A DNA stretch of 64,000 nucleotides from Glossina fuscipes (GCF_014805625.2 NW_023998422.1:9749343-9813342), one strand, 5' to 3'. Positions 30,560 to 42,639 are shown, numbered from the stretch's first letter. Numbers and translations: made by a program. The notes: generated by a model not told the origin, from the letters alone.

Positions 30560-31080
30560 GAATACTTATTTTAACAAAATATATTAAAAGTAATTATTAA
30601 TTGAGGATTAAGCAGAGAGAGGTCGTATAAGGAAAGCAAATTTCAAACACTCGCGGTATCAAAATAAGATAGCGAAAAGTGAAAGACATAAAAATAAACA
30701 AGGTTTTAGAAAAGTATCATAACTGCTCGTAGTTGTATGGAAATGACGAAATTAACTTTAACGTTAAGGTTTGCGGTTTCTAGAACAAAACTGTATGTGC
30801 ACTAATGGAAAAAAGAACAAGTAAGAATATCGTAGAAGATTGCAATCGAATCCTTTATATCCACCATTCTTTCCCAAAGTGGTTGGCGACTCTAGTGCTG
30901 CCTGCCTGCTTTTTCGCTGTAGTGAAACTGCATTTCGGCATTTGCGCTTGTTTCGTGTTTAATCGGAGCGCTAGCTAGTTAAAAGCAATAAATTTGCCCT
31001 CAGCTGGTAGAAAGCAAGACTTTACAAACTCATACAAATATAAATATATATACACTGTACATTTGCGTTTATTCTTGCAA
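30560..31080. other. intergenic between the two membrane-protein genes
   Basis: AT-rich. Holds the likely promoter of the next gene, but no clear TATA box was recognised. Confidence 0.5.
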
Positions 31081-31085
31081 TTAAA

Positions 31086-33742
31086 ATGAATAGTGACGAG
31101 AATGATTCCGGGATAATGGACTGCTTACTTCCCAAATGTCTGAACTTGGCAGCAACCGTTCTATCGTCTGTCGACTCTCTAAGCGGTATGGGCACACCAA
31201 ATATGCGGACTTCAATGGTAAGCGGGTGGACGTGATAGTTGATCTGTCAAAATGGCAACAGATTCATTCGTCCGCTTTGTTGGAACATTTCCTTTCATTT
31301 TTCAGACATAAGAATACGAATTGTTTCATCTTAGCATATGCGCCTGTATCTCAAATTATTGTTGCTATTGCGTATTATAAGGAAATTTCAATTTTTTTTA
31401 TTTTTACTTGCCTATTGATATAATTTGTAGCGGAATTTGTTAAATTAATAAATAAATATAAACGAGTAAGTCAGTTATATTCGGTCGTGACCGAATCTCT
31501 TATACCCATCATCTTTATCCTAAAAGAGACAAAATCTTCTTTAATATGGAGTGGACACTGCTGATTTTTTCTATTTTCAAAACAAATTTTTGACACATGA
31601 GCGTGTGGGCGTTGTAGGCGTGTCTTTTGAAAGTTTAGGTCACTTTCAAATTCTGTTGCAACTTTTTAGGTGATATCTTTATTTTCGCTAACGGTAGAAT
31701 GTTGACCACAAATACTACGCAGTTGCGCAGTCAGACAGATGGACAGACGAATGGACGGCAATATTTAGGTGAAGTTGCTCAAGAATTTACATACTTTATA
31801 GGGTTTTTGAAGCTTGTTTCTGCGCGTTAGAACTGAAAAAAAAATTAATTTTTGTGCTACAGCTTATGAGTATTGAACAAAAAACCAATGTTTATTCCAT
31901 TTGAAAAACAGAGGTGTTTTCAGTTTAGATGGTGCTGTGGGCGTGTCCTTCGACCGATTTGTTCCATTTGAAATATCAAACTACCTGCATAAACTATCGA
32001 AGTTTCTAAAAAATTTCAAGCCTATTGCTTGCATTTTGTGACCAGGCAAAGACATACATAGATGGGGACAAAGAGACAGACGGGTATTCTTAAATCCATT
32101 CCTAATTTGGTGCTGATCAAAGATATATATCTCTACAGCTTCCTTCCGACCTTTTCAAGCGTTTCAATCGAATGGATGTGCCACAGCAGCGCTCACCCTT
32201 CGGTGATGGGTATGAAAAGGAATTCATATTGCGTCAGTTAGGTTTGAAGGAGGTTTCTTAATATTTCAACTGCATACTTATTCATAGTAATTTTGTTATT
32301 ACTACTATTATGCTAAAGATTTTGCTCGTACGCAAGCTGATAGAAGGAAAATATCCCCATTCCTATTAGACGAGATTGATTTCAGCGTATGAGCCTCAAT
32401 GTCGAACTAATTAGGAGCACTATTCGCTATTACGGGTCATATGTAAAAACTTTAACTAGTCGTATCACCAATTCCCCTTGGCCGAGGGCGGTGAAGTTGT
32501 TAAAAGAAACTTTATAGGAAAATAACCGAATCGGAAGCTTAACCGTTCGCCAATAGGATAGGACAGCTAAGCCAATTGGTGTTCTATTCTTTTTCGCTGC
32601 CATATTGTGCATCATAACTTAGGCTGTAATAAAAACAGGTATTATTTGTAATTTGTTCACCTAAATGAAGGCTTGAGCCTCCTTGATTGGGTGATGAGTT
32701 AAATGAATAAAAAAAATTAAATAAAAAAATTTTGGTGGATTAGGTAGAGAATAAAGTATGCCCTTCCACAGGTAATGAGAAGAAAGATGGAGGAAGAGCA
32801 AGCAAGTTAACAGCATCGCTTCTTTTACGTTGAGAGAAACATCAAAGGTCCCTGAAATATGTTATATTTTCCATTATATTTTAGTAGTGAAGTCAGTGGC
32901 ATTAGCGGACGGCTCTTGTTATTGATTATAAGTTCTCTCTGGTTGTACGTGTTACACGTGTATCCTTGCAATGCATCATTTCATACCCATCCGTTTTGTT
33001 CAGTTTTTTACTTGTTCTGATTACAATATTACAAAAAAATAAAATTTTCAAAGAATTTAAAGTTTTTCCCTTCAGAGTATTGAACAAAAATTTCGTTTGG
33101 AATGAAAAACAATTACGAAATTTTGCCTCATTCAATATCACAACGAAGAACAGAAATCAAACATTTTGCTGTTGTGGGTAGATAAAGTTTATAAAACGAA
33201 AAAGTTTTTCCGAAAAATATAAAAATGTAAATTTATTTGAATTTTATAAAATGGTTTTCGAATACTTACGAGCATCGTTTTTGTTATAGCCTTTAGTGGA
33301 GAAAGATTGTCAAAAATTTGATTTTGGTGCAGCAATGTTTCCAAAGTACGTTCGCACGTTTACTCAGGCGGTTGAGCAGTGCTCGACATATGCAGTGGGG
33401 ATGCCAGAGGAATATGTCCGGGAGACTGCATATCTGCAACGAAACACTAGCCCTACTGATGGTCTTTACCCATTATACGTGGAAAAAGCGAAGTATTATG
33501 AAATGAATGGACCATGTTATGTTGCCACATCGTCTCAAGATTTAGTTTTATTTGGAATTATATACATATTCCTCAGTGTATTCGTATTTCTCTGCGTTGT
33601 CTGTTTAGGAAGTCTATTGCTGACCGCGTTCTTCGTTACTTGTAACAATAATAGATTGGTAAAGAAAATGGTCTGTGTGTTAGTAAACTCGAAAATTGAG
33701 AATAAAATTTTGAATCGAACACGCGACCATTCCGACACTTGA
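31086..33742 (+). CDS. single-pass membrane protein, two exons, 194 aa
   Basis: Exon 1 is 31086-31217 (MNSDENDSGIMDCLLPKCLN..., ending RTSM) with donor GTAAGC. Exon 2 is 33290-33742, after TTTTGTTATAG, in phase 0 (PLVEKDCQKFDFGAAMFPKY...). The joined protein has a Cys-containing N-half of about 120 residues, one strong membrane segment (about residues 130-155: LVLFGIIYIFLSVFVFLCVV, then CLGSLLLTAFFV) and a basic C-terminal tail. No known domain was recognised. The 2072-bp intron contains a transposon-like block. The upstream gene at 29739 has the same acceptor text (GTTATAG), phase and topology, so the two may be diverged tandem paralogues; sequence identity is low. Confidence 0.6.
31480..32215. 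mobile_element. non-autonomous element with terminal inverted repeats, in intron
   Basis: The left end has the perfect palindrome TTCGGTCGTGACCGAA (31480-31495) and TATACCCATCATC (31501-31513). The right end has GGTGATGGGTATGA (32202-32215), its inverted counterpart. Inside are GTGTGGGCGTTGTAGGCGTG and GCTGTGGGCGTGTCCTTCGA, plus GACAGATGGACAGACG and GACAAAGAGACAGACGGG. No open frame. Such 'TATACCC ... GGGTATA' elements are common in fly genomes; this one sits inside the intron of the membrane-protein gene. Confidence 0.55.
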
Positions 33743-33759
33743 TCGTTACATAATGTAAC

Positions 33760-35450
33760 TTTTGAATAATTATTTTTTTTCTCTTTACTTTATATTAGAA
33801 ATTAAATTTGTTTTTTAAAGATTTTGTTGAATGTATTTACGTGTGTATTAAGTTTTCATTTTTTCGCTTTTTTTATTAAATATTGAGTAATAAATACTTG
33901 TACTGGTAAACAATAATTTAATCTCTTTGATTTTCTTTCCAATTAGTATGTCTCAGCTAATAATCGCCACAAGAGATTTATCAGAAAATGCAGAGTATGT
34001 CAGCCCGAAAGGCCTGGCAACGCAAAGGAACGGCGGTCTGTTCATATTGTGAAAATGCCACAAAAGGAGTTTCAGAGATCCCATGAAGTATCCATATCTT
34101 CTTATTCAGTATCAAATTTAAAACGGGTCTAGATATCCCAGTCTGGAGGTCGTACATGTTCTCCCGGCTGAAGAAACACGGTTTTAAATATGACGAAAAC
34201 ATTTCGAGCTGTTGGATACAAAGAACACAACCACAATGAAGTGGGAAGATCTCGGCTTTCAAAAGGAAACAAATTATTTTTTTGCTAAACTGCACCAATA
34301 AATATATGTATATTCTGCTTCTATATAAAGATGGTGGGTAGAGAAGAATCGGCTGCAAGTGAACATAAATTTTTTTCCTTTTTCTTTGACTGTAACTGAT
34401 AAGTAATACTTCGCATGTAGAAACCCATGTTTTAAGCGCATACATTTCTGTGCTTCTCACATGCGGCCCATGATGTCGTTGATTCCGGCCCATTACGTTT
34501 GAATTATCAGATAATTCAATTTACTCGCACTCAGCTCACTACTGGCTCATCTGCGCAGCAATCAATGAGCGATTGGGGAAAAAAAAGAAAATTGATGCAG
34601 AATGCCCCATCCTTAACAATAATAACGGAACTTTGAAATATCTATTGACAAATGTGCAAAATAAAAGTGCGAACAGTTGCCAATGTGGAAACAATTCTTC
34701 AAATAGCTGCTAACGAATTACATCCTAATTATGATTGAGAACATTTAGTTTCTCTCTTGTATTAAATAATTTAATGTAGATAGCAATCAAATAGCTCTCT
34801 ACACATGTACTAGATATGGTATAAGTCTCTAGCTGTCTGGCCAATTTAGCTGATATTTAAATATTGTTTTCGAATTCAAATGAAGTAAATGAAACGAAAC
34901 GAAACCCATCACATTGAAATTTCCGTAATCAGTTTATTGTGTTCATTTTGTTACGTAATAATAATAATAAAAATGTTTATTAAAACTTTTAGTTTTTACT
35001 TCTCCTTAATCCATACGATTTGTTGTGGGCAGTGCCCGTGATTTAAAAATAAAAGTTTGCTCGTGTTGCCCACCGCTGATATGAAAGAACATGAAGTCTT
35101 AAAATGAGCTTTTATGAAGATGCCGAATATATGTGTATACGTAGTAAACTAGTACGACGTAGTAAACTCTCCCTTCAATATTGAATTTCTTTTCTTCTTT
35201 TAAATCTTTCATCTTGTTTGCATAGTTTTGTTTTTCTTTGAGCTTTGTCCGGAATATTTTTCATTTCACACGTTCTGCTCAAAAAGTTTTAAATATTTGT
35301 ATAAAATCCTGCGTAAATGTCAAACATTTTTTTTTTCTTAAGTTAACGCGGTAAGGATTTCTACAAACGCTAAGTTCACTGTTTCCCACCTTTCAAGGAT
35401 AATCATCTAGAACGAAGTAGTCTTTTTTAAAGCTAAGCTTCCAAGGGGTA
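33760..35450. other. intergenic, no convincing gene
   Basis: AT-rich. A perfect odd palindrome GAATTATCAGATAATTC lies at about 34500-34516. The 170-codon minus-strand frame (33981-34493) has a patchy composition and no motif, so it is not called. Confidence 0.4.
35055..35078 (-). mobile_element. hAT-like terminal inverted repeat
   Basis: On the minus strand CAGCGGTGGGCAACACGAGC marks a typical hAT end. About 20 bp further in is a short inverted GGGCACTGCCC. The second end was not found, so this is a fragment or a diverged MITE. Confidence 0.4.
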
Positions 35451-35464
35451 AGTTTTTTGTTTTT

Positions 35465-35720
35465 ATAGCTTACACTACTTATGGTGTAAGGGTATGTTAA
35501 GTAAACGTGGGTGCATGCAGCGTCTATTATCCCTGCCGATCCAGAAAGTGATCTAAGATTGCCTGTCCGTCAGTCCATCTTTTTTCCTATGTCTAACCTA
35601 CAGGCCGCAATTGTCGAGGCATTTCGAGGAAATTTCATACAGCAAGAAAAATCCAAATCATTGTCCACTTTATTAAAATTCGCCAATGGCATGGATGTGA
35701 GCTGATTGATGTATTAAAAG
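35465..35720 (+). repeat. dispersed repeat copy
   Basis: CTTACACTACTTATGGTGTAAGGGTATGTTAAGTAAACGTGGG, then TGCCGATCCAGAAAGTGATC, TGTCCGTCAGTCCATC and CAGGCCGCAATTGTCGAGGCATTTCGAGGAAATTTC. Family order preserved. Confidence 0.65.
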
Positions 35721-36067
35721 TAAAAGGAAGAACCATAATAATAATATTTAAAAATAGTTTTCATGCCATGGATCAGGTGTTCTCGTTATTTTATTACCTT
35801 AAATAGCCCCTGGTTTTCAGAAGTTCTAATAAATGTTTGCTTAACTGCACAATGTTTTAATTTTAATAATTCCCGGCACTTTTTAGATAATAAGCATAGC
35901 CTAACAATTACAATATGTTTAAGATTAGCTTTCGAAAAGTCTAAGATTGAATGGCGTTAGAACTTGTTTGATAATAACGAATGCTTCTTCTTCTTCGATT
36001 GCTTAATTCTAGTTAAAAAAATATTCATGAGGCAGATAAAAATATTCCTCAACAATAACATTTCGAA

Positions 36068-36751
36068 TTAAATTTTTGCACTAGGGGTGTCAGCGCTTGT
36101 AATACCGCCAGGGTTTAAAAGTGGCCGCAACTGCTGTCCCAGGAGTTGACCTAATAGGTTTGCAAGTTGTGTGATTTGAGCGCTATTTACGGCTGGACTA
36201 TAGCCCCCAGTCGAAGGTGTTGTCGCACCAGGATTGGTAAAGCCGGGCGTTTGGCCGGCGTAACCTGAATTTGTTGCAGGATAGTGCCCATAGCCATTTG
36301 TAGGCGGGTGATAAGGCTGATTTATTGGTGGCGGTCGTTGATAGAAACTTCCTCCATATTGGGGAGGATAACCACCATAATAAATTGGCGGATAATATGC
36401 ACCATGTAATGGATACCCACCATGATTATAATACGGATAAGGCCCGTAATTTTCAGGATAGCCATAACCATAATAAGGATCTGCTAATTGTGGTCTGCGT
36501 GTAGATTTAGTGGGTCTATTATAACTGGGACGATAAGTTTGACTGCTTCCGGCGTAATCCGAGTACGTAGGACGAGTTATGCCATTTAAGCTTAAATATG
36601 CTAAATTAAATGGGTTTAGAAGACCACCAAATGTACGGCTCTGTCCTATTGATGATGTCTTCTGCGATTTTCTTGATCGATATGTGTCTTGAGCTTTCGC
36701 AATAGCCTGCATGGCCAGTAGGAACCATATAAGATACGTAGTTAAACACAT
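36068..36751 (-). CDS. secreted Pro/Tyr/Gly-rich protein, 227 aa
   Basis: An intact frame with a signal peptide (MCLTTYLIWFLLAMQAIAKA). After a basic Ser/Thr-rich segment it carries TFGGLLNPFNLAYLSLNG, then a long Tyr/Pro/Gly-rich region (YYGYGYPENYGPYPYYNHGG, YYPPIYYGGYPPQYGGSFYQ, QPYHPPTNGYGHYPATNSGY) and an aliphatic C-terminus (ITQLANLLGQLLGQQLRPLL). Such composition is typical of extracellular matrix, cuticle or chorion proteins of insects. The leucine-rich end resembles an amphipathic helix. The family is not recognised. No TATA box was found upstream. Confidence 0.75.
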   Translation of the reverse strand: MCLTTYLIWFLLAMQAIAKAQDTYRSRKSQKTSSIGQSRTFGGLLNPFNLAYLSLNGITRPTYSDYAGSSQTYRPSYNRPTKSTRRPQLADPYYGYGYPENYGPYPYYNHGGYPLHGAYYPPIYYGGYPPQYGGSFYQRPPPINQPYHPPTNGYGHYPATNSGYAGQTPGFTNPGATTPSTGGYSPAVNSAQITQLANLLGQLLGQQLRPLLNPGGITSADTPSAKI

Positions 36752-36759
36752 ATTTTTCT

Positions 36760-37315
36760 CGTGTTACTAAAATCAGAGCGTTTCCTTTGAATCGACCGTT
36801 TCATGAAGTTCACGAAATTCAACTAAATTGAATAGGTTTGCAATTTTATGAAATATTCAACACTATACCATTGAAACTTGAAAATCAACAAAAAAACATA
36901 TTTTCGTCCGCATCATCTTCCAAAGAAAAAAAAGTCTTTTATAAACATTTGACACTGACCTTGAGCTTTGAATCAATTTTACTATTTATTGTTGTTGTAT
37001 TGTTTTTGTATTTATTGTTTATTGTACTTCCGTATTATAAAAATTATGATTTGATCCCACACTATAATCGAATCTCATTTATAAGTTTAATAACCTCTTC
37101 ATTTGTATTGAGAGAAACTATCGTCTAAGGAATACAGGCATCCTTCATATAACACGGTACATATTGCCTTGATTTTTAATGCATCTTAGTTTAAATAAAT
37201 AAATGAAAAAGTTTCATATAACACATTTTCGATGCAAATTAATCGTGCTATACGTATTTTTATTTATTATTTCGTTAAAAGTGCTTTGGGCCAGCGGTTT
37301 GCTTTACAATTATAC
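36760..37315. other. upstream flank of 36068-36751, no gene seen
   Basis: AT-rich. The plus-strand frame at 36838-37128 has a hydrophobic stretch but no supporting features. Confidence 0.4.
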
Positions 37316-37319
37316 AAGG

Positions 37320-37520
37320 CTTGCCTGCTAGAATAGGCTATAGTACAAAGGTACATTAAGTTTGTGAGGGTATATACTACACGCAGAAATAGCTGAAGTG
37401 GGCAAGCCTTCCATTATATCGCTCTACTCAGGATCATGTTTAAGTTGTAGGCCATAAATTTTGAGATATTTTGATGATTTTGGTGTACTGGTGTGTTTTG
37501 ACCCAAGCAAGAAGGCTATT
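37320..37520 (+). repeat. dispersed repeat copy, partial
   Basis: GGCTATAGTACAAAGGTACATTAAGTTTGTGAGGGTATATAC, then TGTAGGCCATAAATTTTGAGATATTTTGATGA. Family left half. Confidence 0.6.
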
Positions 37521-37879
37521 GAAAAAGGTGACTTTTTCACTTCTTACATAACACCTTATTTTGGAAATTCTTAATATGAATACCTGTAGAGTGGTGTAGC
37601 AAATTTAATTGTAGGTGGTGTTCCACTATAGCGTTTTTACTTGTTTCGTTTAATTCGCTCACGGCTACGGCGGTGGTTATGCACTTCATATATACAAGGC
37701 CCCGCGAGATTTTGATGAAAGACAATTCTTTTTTATCTCATGCTCTACTGCTCCCATTTTGTTCTATCGCTAACAAAGGGCTTCGGAAGTTTTTACTCAA
37801 AGGGTTCGTAACGAAGCTTGGCTAACTTTCGGCGATTGATTTTTCAGATTTCCTAACTAATTTGGGTAAACAATGAAGT

Positions 37880-38170
37880 GATAGAACTGATGGCGGACGA
37901 CGATTTTAATTGTCACGACTGTTCTTACAAGGTATCTGTGTTTACATATGTGTGATGTTTTTTGTCCGATTTGCTGCTTCTAAGGTCGTTACGTAAGTCA
38001 GATTTGTAAGCATGGCTTCAAGTACCTATAGAAGAGTTTAAAATCTTTGGTGACCGGCAGCCTTGAGAATGAATTGACAACTGCAGCTGACCGTAAGTAA
38101 TTTAGGTAGTGTGTAATGACACACAACTTGACTTGAAAAAAGGTTTTCGCTTTCTAAGCAAATAGCAAAA
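37880..38170 (-). pseudogene. degraded relative of the 17.3-18.2 kb zinc-finger relic
   Basis: Shares the exact 22-mer GTTTTCGCTTTCTAAGCAAATA (38143-38164) with 17600-17621. About 180 bp away, on the same relative side, a minus-strand piece reads KKHHTYV, comparable to KHHIRT at the end of the finger there. Everything between is heavily mutated. Call rests on these two points only. Confidence 0.3.
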
Positions 38171-38264
38171 CAAGTGAAAGCGCCATAGTGAGACAGGGCC
38201 GATCATTAAACACTCCAAACAACCCTGTAGCTATTCATAAAACAGTCTTTCAATAAAAGGCGAT

Positions 38265-38540
38265 CGAAAGTGTGCGAAAAAGCGGTCCAATCTGAACCAT
38301 TTCTAATAGCGTTAGTCTTCGGGCCAAATAACGACGGTGTACGAAATACCTAAAATATTGAGACTTATAGGTTGAACACAAGACCGGCGCACAGACGGAC
38401 AGACAACGTTAGATCAATTCAGATTCTGAATCATAAAAGGTGGGTCGATCTAAGCTCGTGCTGGGTTTAGCATAAATCCACTTCAACTTCGTATATCCTT
38501 CTATGACAGTAGAAGGTGTAGAGTAGTGGTGTAGAGTACA
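38265..38540 (-). repeat. dispersed repeat copy
   Basis: GCGAAAAAGCGGTCCAATCTGAACCATTTCTAATAGCGTT, GACGGTGTACGAAAT, CGCACAGACGGACAGACAACG, GATCAATTCAGATTCTGAATCATAAAAGGTGGGTCGATC and the CTTCTATGACAGTAGAAGGTGTAGAG end. Confidence 0.7.
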
Positions 38541-38929
38541 AACACCGTTTGATAATTGTATTCCATAAGGATTCATTGTAAGGAAAGGTTATACCTAAAA
38601 ACTAATCCAGAACTTTCAACTCATTAGCAGCCTTCCGCTCCTTGACTGTACGATCAGCCAAGTGACTCACCTTTTTATCTCGTATACTTGAAAGACAAGC
38701 TATGATCAAAAAGGAGGTAGCGGACTTAGAGTAGTGACACAGTGTACTTAAAAGTTGTTGAAAAGAAAGGGAGCAAATACCTTACTCGTTACTGCGAGCA
38801 AGATTACGACTTTTAGGAGAAAAAGTTTTCTTTTTTCAAAATTTTTGCGCAATTTATTTACTGCGTAATTGCCACACTTATTAAATCTAAAGAAAAAATA
38901 ATTTGTAATTAATATACGTACATATGTTT

Positions 38930-39960
38930 ACTTTGTTTACAATACTTTTGCGATACGTTCTATGATATAAAAAAAAAAACGAAAAGAAAAGTAATTCACA
39001 AGAATCTGTTTGATGTTACGTTTCTAGTTCTGGTATTTTTGTCTCAGGTAGTAATATTTCGCTTTTTTATTTTTTTTATTTATTTTTTTTTTTTGTTTTA
39101 ATACTTACTAAGCAAAAAAGAACACAGACATTTACAAATAATTATTACGTGAATTGTTAATTTATTATTATAATAATAATAATAATGAGTAGAAAAAATG
39201 TACAACAAAAGCTTTGCATCATCATGACAAATTAAAAACTAATTTACACAAAAATAGATAAAAAAAATCACAAAATTCAGCATTGAAGAGTGACAAAGAA
39301 CGGGATTTAAGAATCGCAAAACGTAGGTGGAGAACGTCAACGGAAGTGTGTAAGTGTATAAGAGAGGGAGATGGAGAGGGAGAGAGCGAGAGAACGAGAA
39401 AGGGTCGATGGGGAGTGTTGAAAGGCTCTTGGCCAGAAAAACAAAAGTTCGGTAAGACAAATCCAAAAGATCCAAAGACTTTCCTTTCAAGTGATGATTA
39501 GAAGAAATGCGAAAAGAGTTTTGATCTTAGTATGAATGTAAGAGAGAGAGAGAGAGAGCGAAAGAGTGTGAGCGAGAGTGTGAGAGTGAGAGAATAAAGG
39601 TGGTAATAATTTTCTTTTTTTTTGTTTTTTCTATGTATTAAATTAAAAAAGCGAATTTAATATTAAATAAAATTTACATTTTTTTTTTACAATTTTCCAT
39701 CATTCTTGCTTGTGTATGTGTGTTTGTATTAATTGTTGTCGTTTTTTTTTTGTTTTTTTTTCTTTTTTGTTTTCATCTTTAGCTTAACTTACTTAATTCT
39801 GCCAACTTTTGCTTGTTTTTTTTTTTTTTGCTTTCTTTCAAACTGTGTAATGGGACAATGTATCATTTTTTGTTTGTTCTTTAATCTCATTTGTTTTTGA
39901 TGATTGCGTGCAAATTCTTACAGTGGGGTAAACGATGAAAATTTTCTTAAATTTCTTAAG
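38930..39960. repeat. low-complexity region: poly-T runs and GA-rich tract
   Basis: Long T runs at 39060-39100, 39740-39830, and a (GA)n tract at 39357-39410 and 39541-39597 (AGAGAGAGAGAGAGAGCGAAAGAG). Open frames here come from simple sequence. The AT-rich part near 39640-39680 is at the 3' end of the cuticle gene. Confidence 0.8.
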
Positions 39961-39970
39961 GAAAATTTAT

Positions 39971-42197
39971 TTACTTGAAGAATCTGCCTCGCGGTCCGGC
40001 AACAGGTGCCACGGGTGGTGGTGTTGGAATATGAGCGCCTTCAGCCCGGAAACCATTTTCATCGGCTATATAAGTTATGGTATAGACAACACCATCAGGA
40101 CCAGTATATGTATAAGAACCCTGCATAACCTATAGATAGATTGAAAGAAAAGAAGATATTAATTGAATGAGTGAAATGAAGCTAATCTCAGTATATTTAT
40201 GTTCTACGACATATGGGGTACAAGGTACATTAGATTTGTGCGCATATATGCGACAGCGAAATCGCTTTAAGATGGACCCACCTTTTATTATTCATAAAAT
40301 GATTCTGAATCGATATAAGCTTGTATGTCCGTCTGTCCGTCTAATATCTGCCCATGTACTCTTGTCTTTCATCTAGAGGTAACAATTTTTGAGAAATTTC
40401 GATGAGGTTTGATACACTAACGTGTATTGGACCAACAACGAACATTATATAATGCAATACCTTGAAAAAGTTTTACATGCGCAAAATTTTAATTTCCGGT
40501 GTGGAATCGTATTTCGGCATTATAATTTGGTATCAAGATTTTGGAATGGATGAGGACATTTTTTAAACGTGCTCTCATAAAATCATTCCTACGGAAACGA
40601 AATCTTCATATGGGAAAAAGTTCGGATTTATTTTCTATATTTAATGGAAAAAATTGATCTATAATAATATTTTAATTTAGAAATTAACATTATTGAATAT
40701 GAACGTAACTCTATTTCTTGAATCCCTTCGCACATAAATATTCCCATGAAAAATCGCCCTTTCTATGGCAAAAATGTTCTACTTTTCACATTTCATGACG
40801 AAAATTTCATCAGAGCGACGTTTTTAACGTCGCCGCGTAAAGACATTTTCTTTTATATGTCAAAAATTTTTAACTTTTAACATTTTATGATGAAAGTGTG
40901 ATAAAAGTAAATTGACATTAAGGGATGAGATTTGAGGTACATGGGTCTGCTATGCGGACTCCTTTTCATATAGATGTTTTCGCAAATAGTAAGCCCTGTG
41001 GCTCACATCAGTGGAAGTTTGGACACTGTGTGATATGAGGGCTTTCACGACGAGTATTCCTTTACATAATAATAGTTCTAACATTTGTAATTTATGAATA
41101 ACAAGCAGACTCTCCCAAAAATAAAAAAAGCGGAGTTGCGCTTAGCTAATGCTACTCCGCGAGCTTCCGCTTTGACCAATTTGGCCAATTTTCAATGCCA
41201 ATGTGCGTGTAACTGTTTTAAGTCGAGCTGATTCAGCTTTTCATACCCAAATTGTTTTTCATGATTCATTTCACTCAATGCAACAGAATCGAATACAAGT
41301 TTATCGAAATTTTATTAGTGTAGTCCAAGAAAACATTTATTTTATAGGCCCCTTAAGATATGCTTTTTAATTCTTCTTATTGGAAATTGGAGAAGAGCTT
41401 TGCAATATAAAGTTCAGATGATAGTCTTAAGAACAATTGCTAAACACTTTGAATCCGCGAAATAAGTAAAAACATTTTACGGCCATTAACGGTAACAAGA
41501 CGTTATCTGCGAAGTGGTCGAAAAAGTGGGACGATCCGAATCATTTGTGAAAGCGTTCGTCCCTGGATCAAAACACGTCGATGTACTAAGATGACGATCT
41601 GTAGTTTGAGCACAAGAATACAATTTAGACAGACGGACAGATGGATAGCGGAATAGAATCAGTTTCTGAATCGATCGATCTCTGGCAAGTCCGTCTGTCC
41701 TCCCTACAATCTCAACATACTCTCGTAGCTTGCGTGGTGTAGGTTGTAATAAGTGCGACTAAGCATATAACAGGAAAACTTACCTGAGCCTCATTTTGTG
41801 TGCCTGGACTTTTCAAGTAACCGCTTTCATCCGCCCGTATGCCATTGCTTGTCTCGTAGCTAGTAAATATATAGGAAGATTATATTGTTAATGAAGTTTC
41901 ATAATTAATATTTAAAAAAAGAAATGTTTATAAACTTTAAAATTTTTCCTTCTTTTCATATCCGTTATGAATATCAATTTGATTGTGTGCACGCAATGCA
42001 TAAGTAAGTCGCAAATTGGCGATAAATTTAGAAAAAAGCACTTACTTGTAGTTGTATGAGCCATCAGGGTTTAAATTGAAATCCTGTTTGAGTATCACAG
42101 CATCAGCTTCGAATGAACGTTGAGGGGATGGAAAGCCTCGCTGAGCGGAGACTGCAACAGCCATACAGCAGAGAACGGTCAAAACGATAGATTTCAT
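39971..42197 (-). CDS. RR-1 cuticle protein (chitin_bind_4), 128 aa, three exons
   Basis: Exons on the minus strand: 42046-42197, 41784-41859 and 39971-40129, all with GT-AG borders and matching phases; introns 186 and 1654 bp. The protein has a signal peptide ([18 protein letters not shown]), then [20 protein letters not shown], and the Rebers-Riddiford domain: [38 protein letters not shown] and NGF (consensus G-x-Y-x-Y-x-x-P-D-G...Y.A.E.G). It ends [23 protein letters not shown]-1 proteins bind chitin in soft cuticle. The large intron contains two oppositely oriented copies of the dispersed repeat. A CTTACCTAG acceptor six bases before the ATG hints at an untranslated first exon further upstream. 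Confidence 0.9.
40190..40440 (+). repeat. dispersed repeat copy in cuticle-gene intron
   Basis: ACATATGGGGTACAAGGTACATTAGATTTGTG, AAGATGGACCCACCTTTTATTATTC, GATTCTGAATCGATATAAGC, TGTCCGTCTGTCCGTC and TTTTTGAGAAATTTCGATGAGGTTTGATAC. Confidence 0.75.
41508..41750 (-). repeat. dispersed repeat copy in cuticle-gene intron
   Basis: GAAGTGGTCGAAAAAGTGGGACGATCCGAATCATTTGTG, AAACACGTCGATGTAC, TAGACAGACGGACAGATGG, AGTTTCTGAATCGATCGATC and GCTTGCGTGGTGTAG. Confidence 0.75.
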
Positions 42198-42299
42198 GAT
42201 GATCTAGGTAAGACAATAGTAATTAAATAAGAAGAAGAAAACAAATGATAAATTATTTGATGAATAGCCATTTATTTGAAAAGAAAAAAAGTTAAAAGC

Positions 42300-42596
42300 T
42301 TCTAAGTGTTTTTTTTTTTTCCTTATTTCGCTTCAACAATAATTGAATTAAAAAAAAAAAAAAACAAAAAACTATTTTGAAATTTTTTTCAAAACAAAAC
42401 AACAATTATAATAAGTTTGTTTGTCACACGTGTATTAAACGTTTCATAAATATTTGTAACTAGCCGTCATCAGCATTGTTCTTAATAAAGGACGGTAGGT
42501 GTAAAGCAATGATTAGTAGTTGAGTAAAATGCATGCACATGTGTAGCAAAAAATATAAAATTTAATTAAATATATTTTTTTATACATACATATACA

Positions 42597-42639
<43 letters not shown>

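Noticed and set aside
33981..34493. 170-codon minus-strand frame, the longest unexplained one
   Set aside because: No domain, no signal peptide and patchy composition; AT-rich DNA of this length can give such a frame by chance. Homology search would decide.
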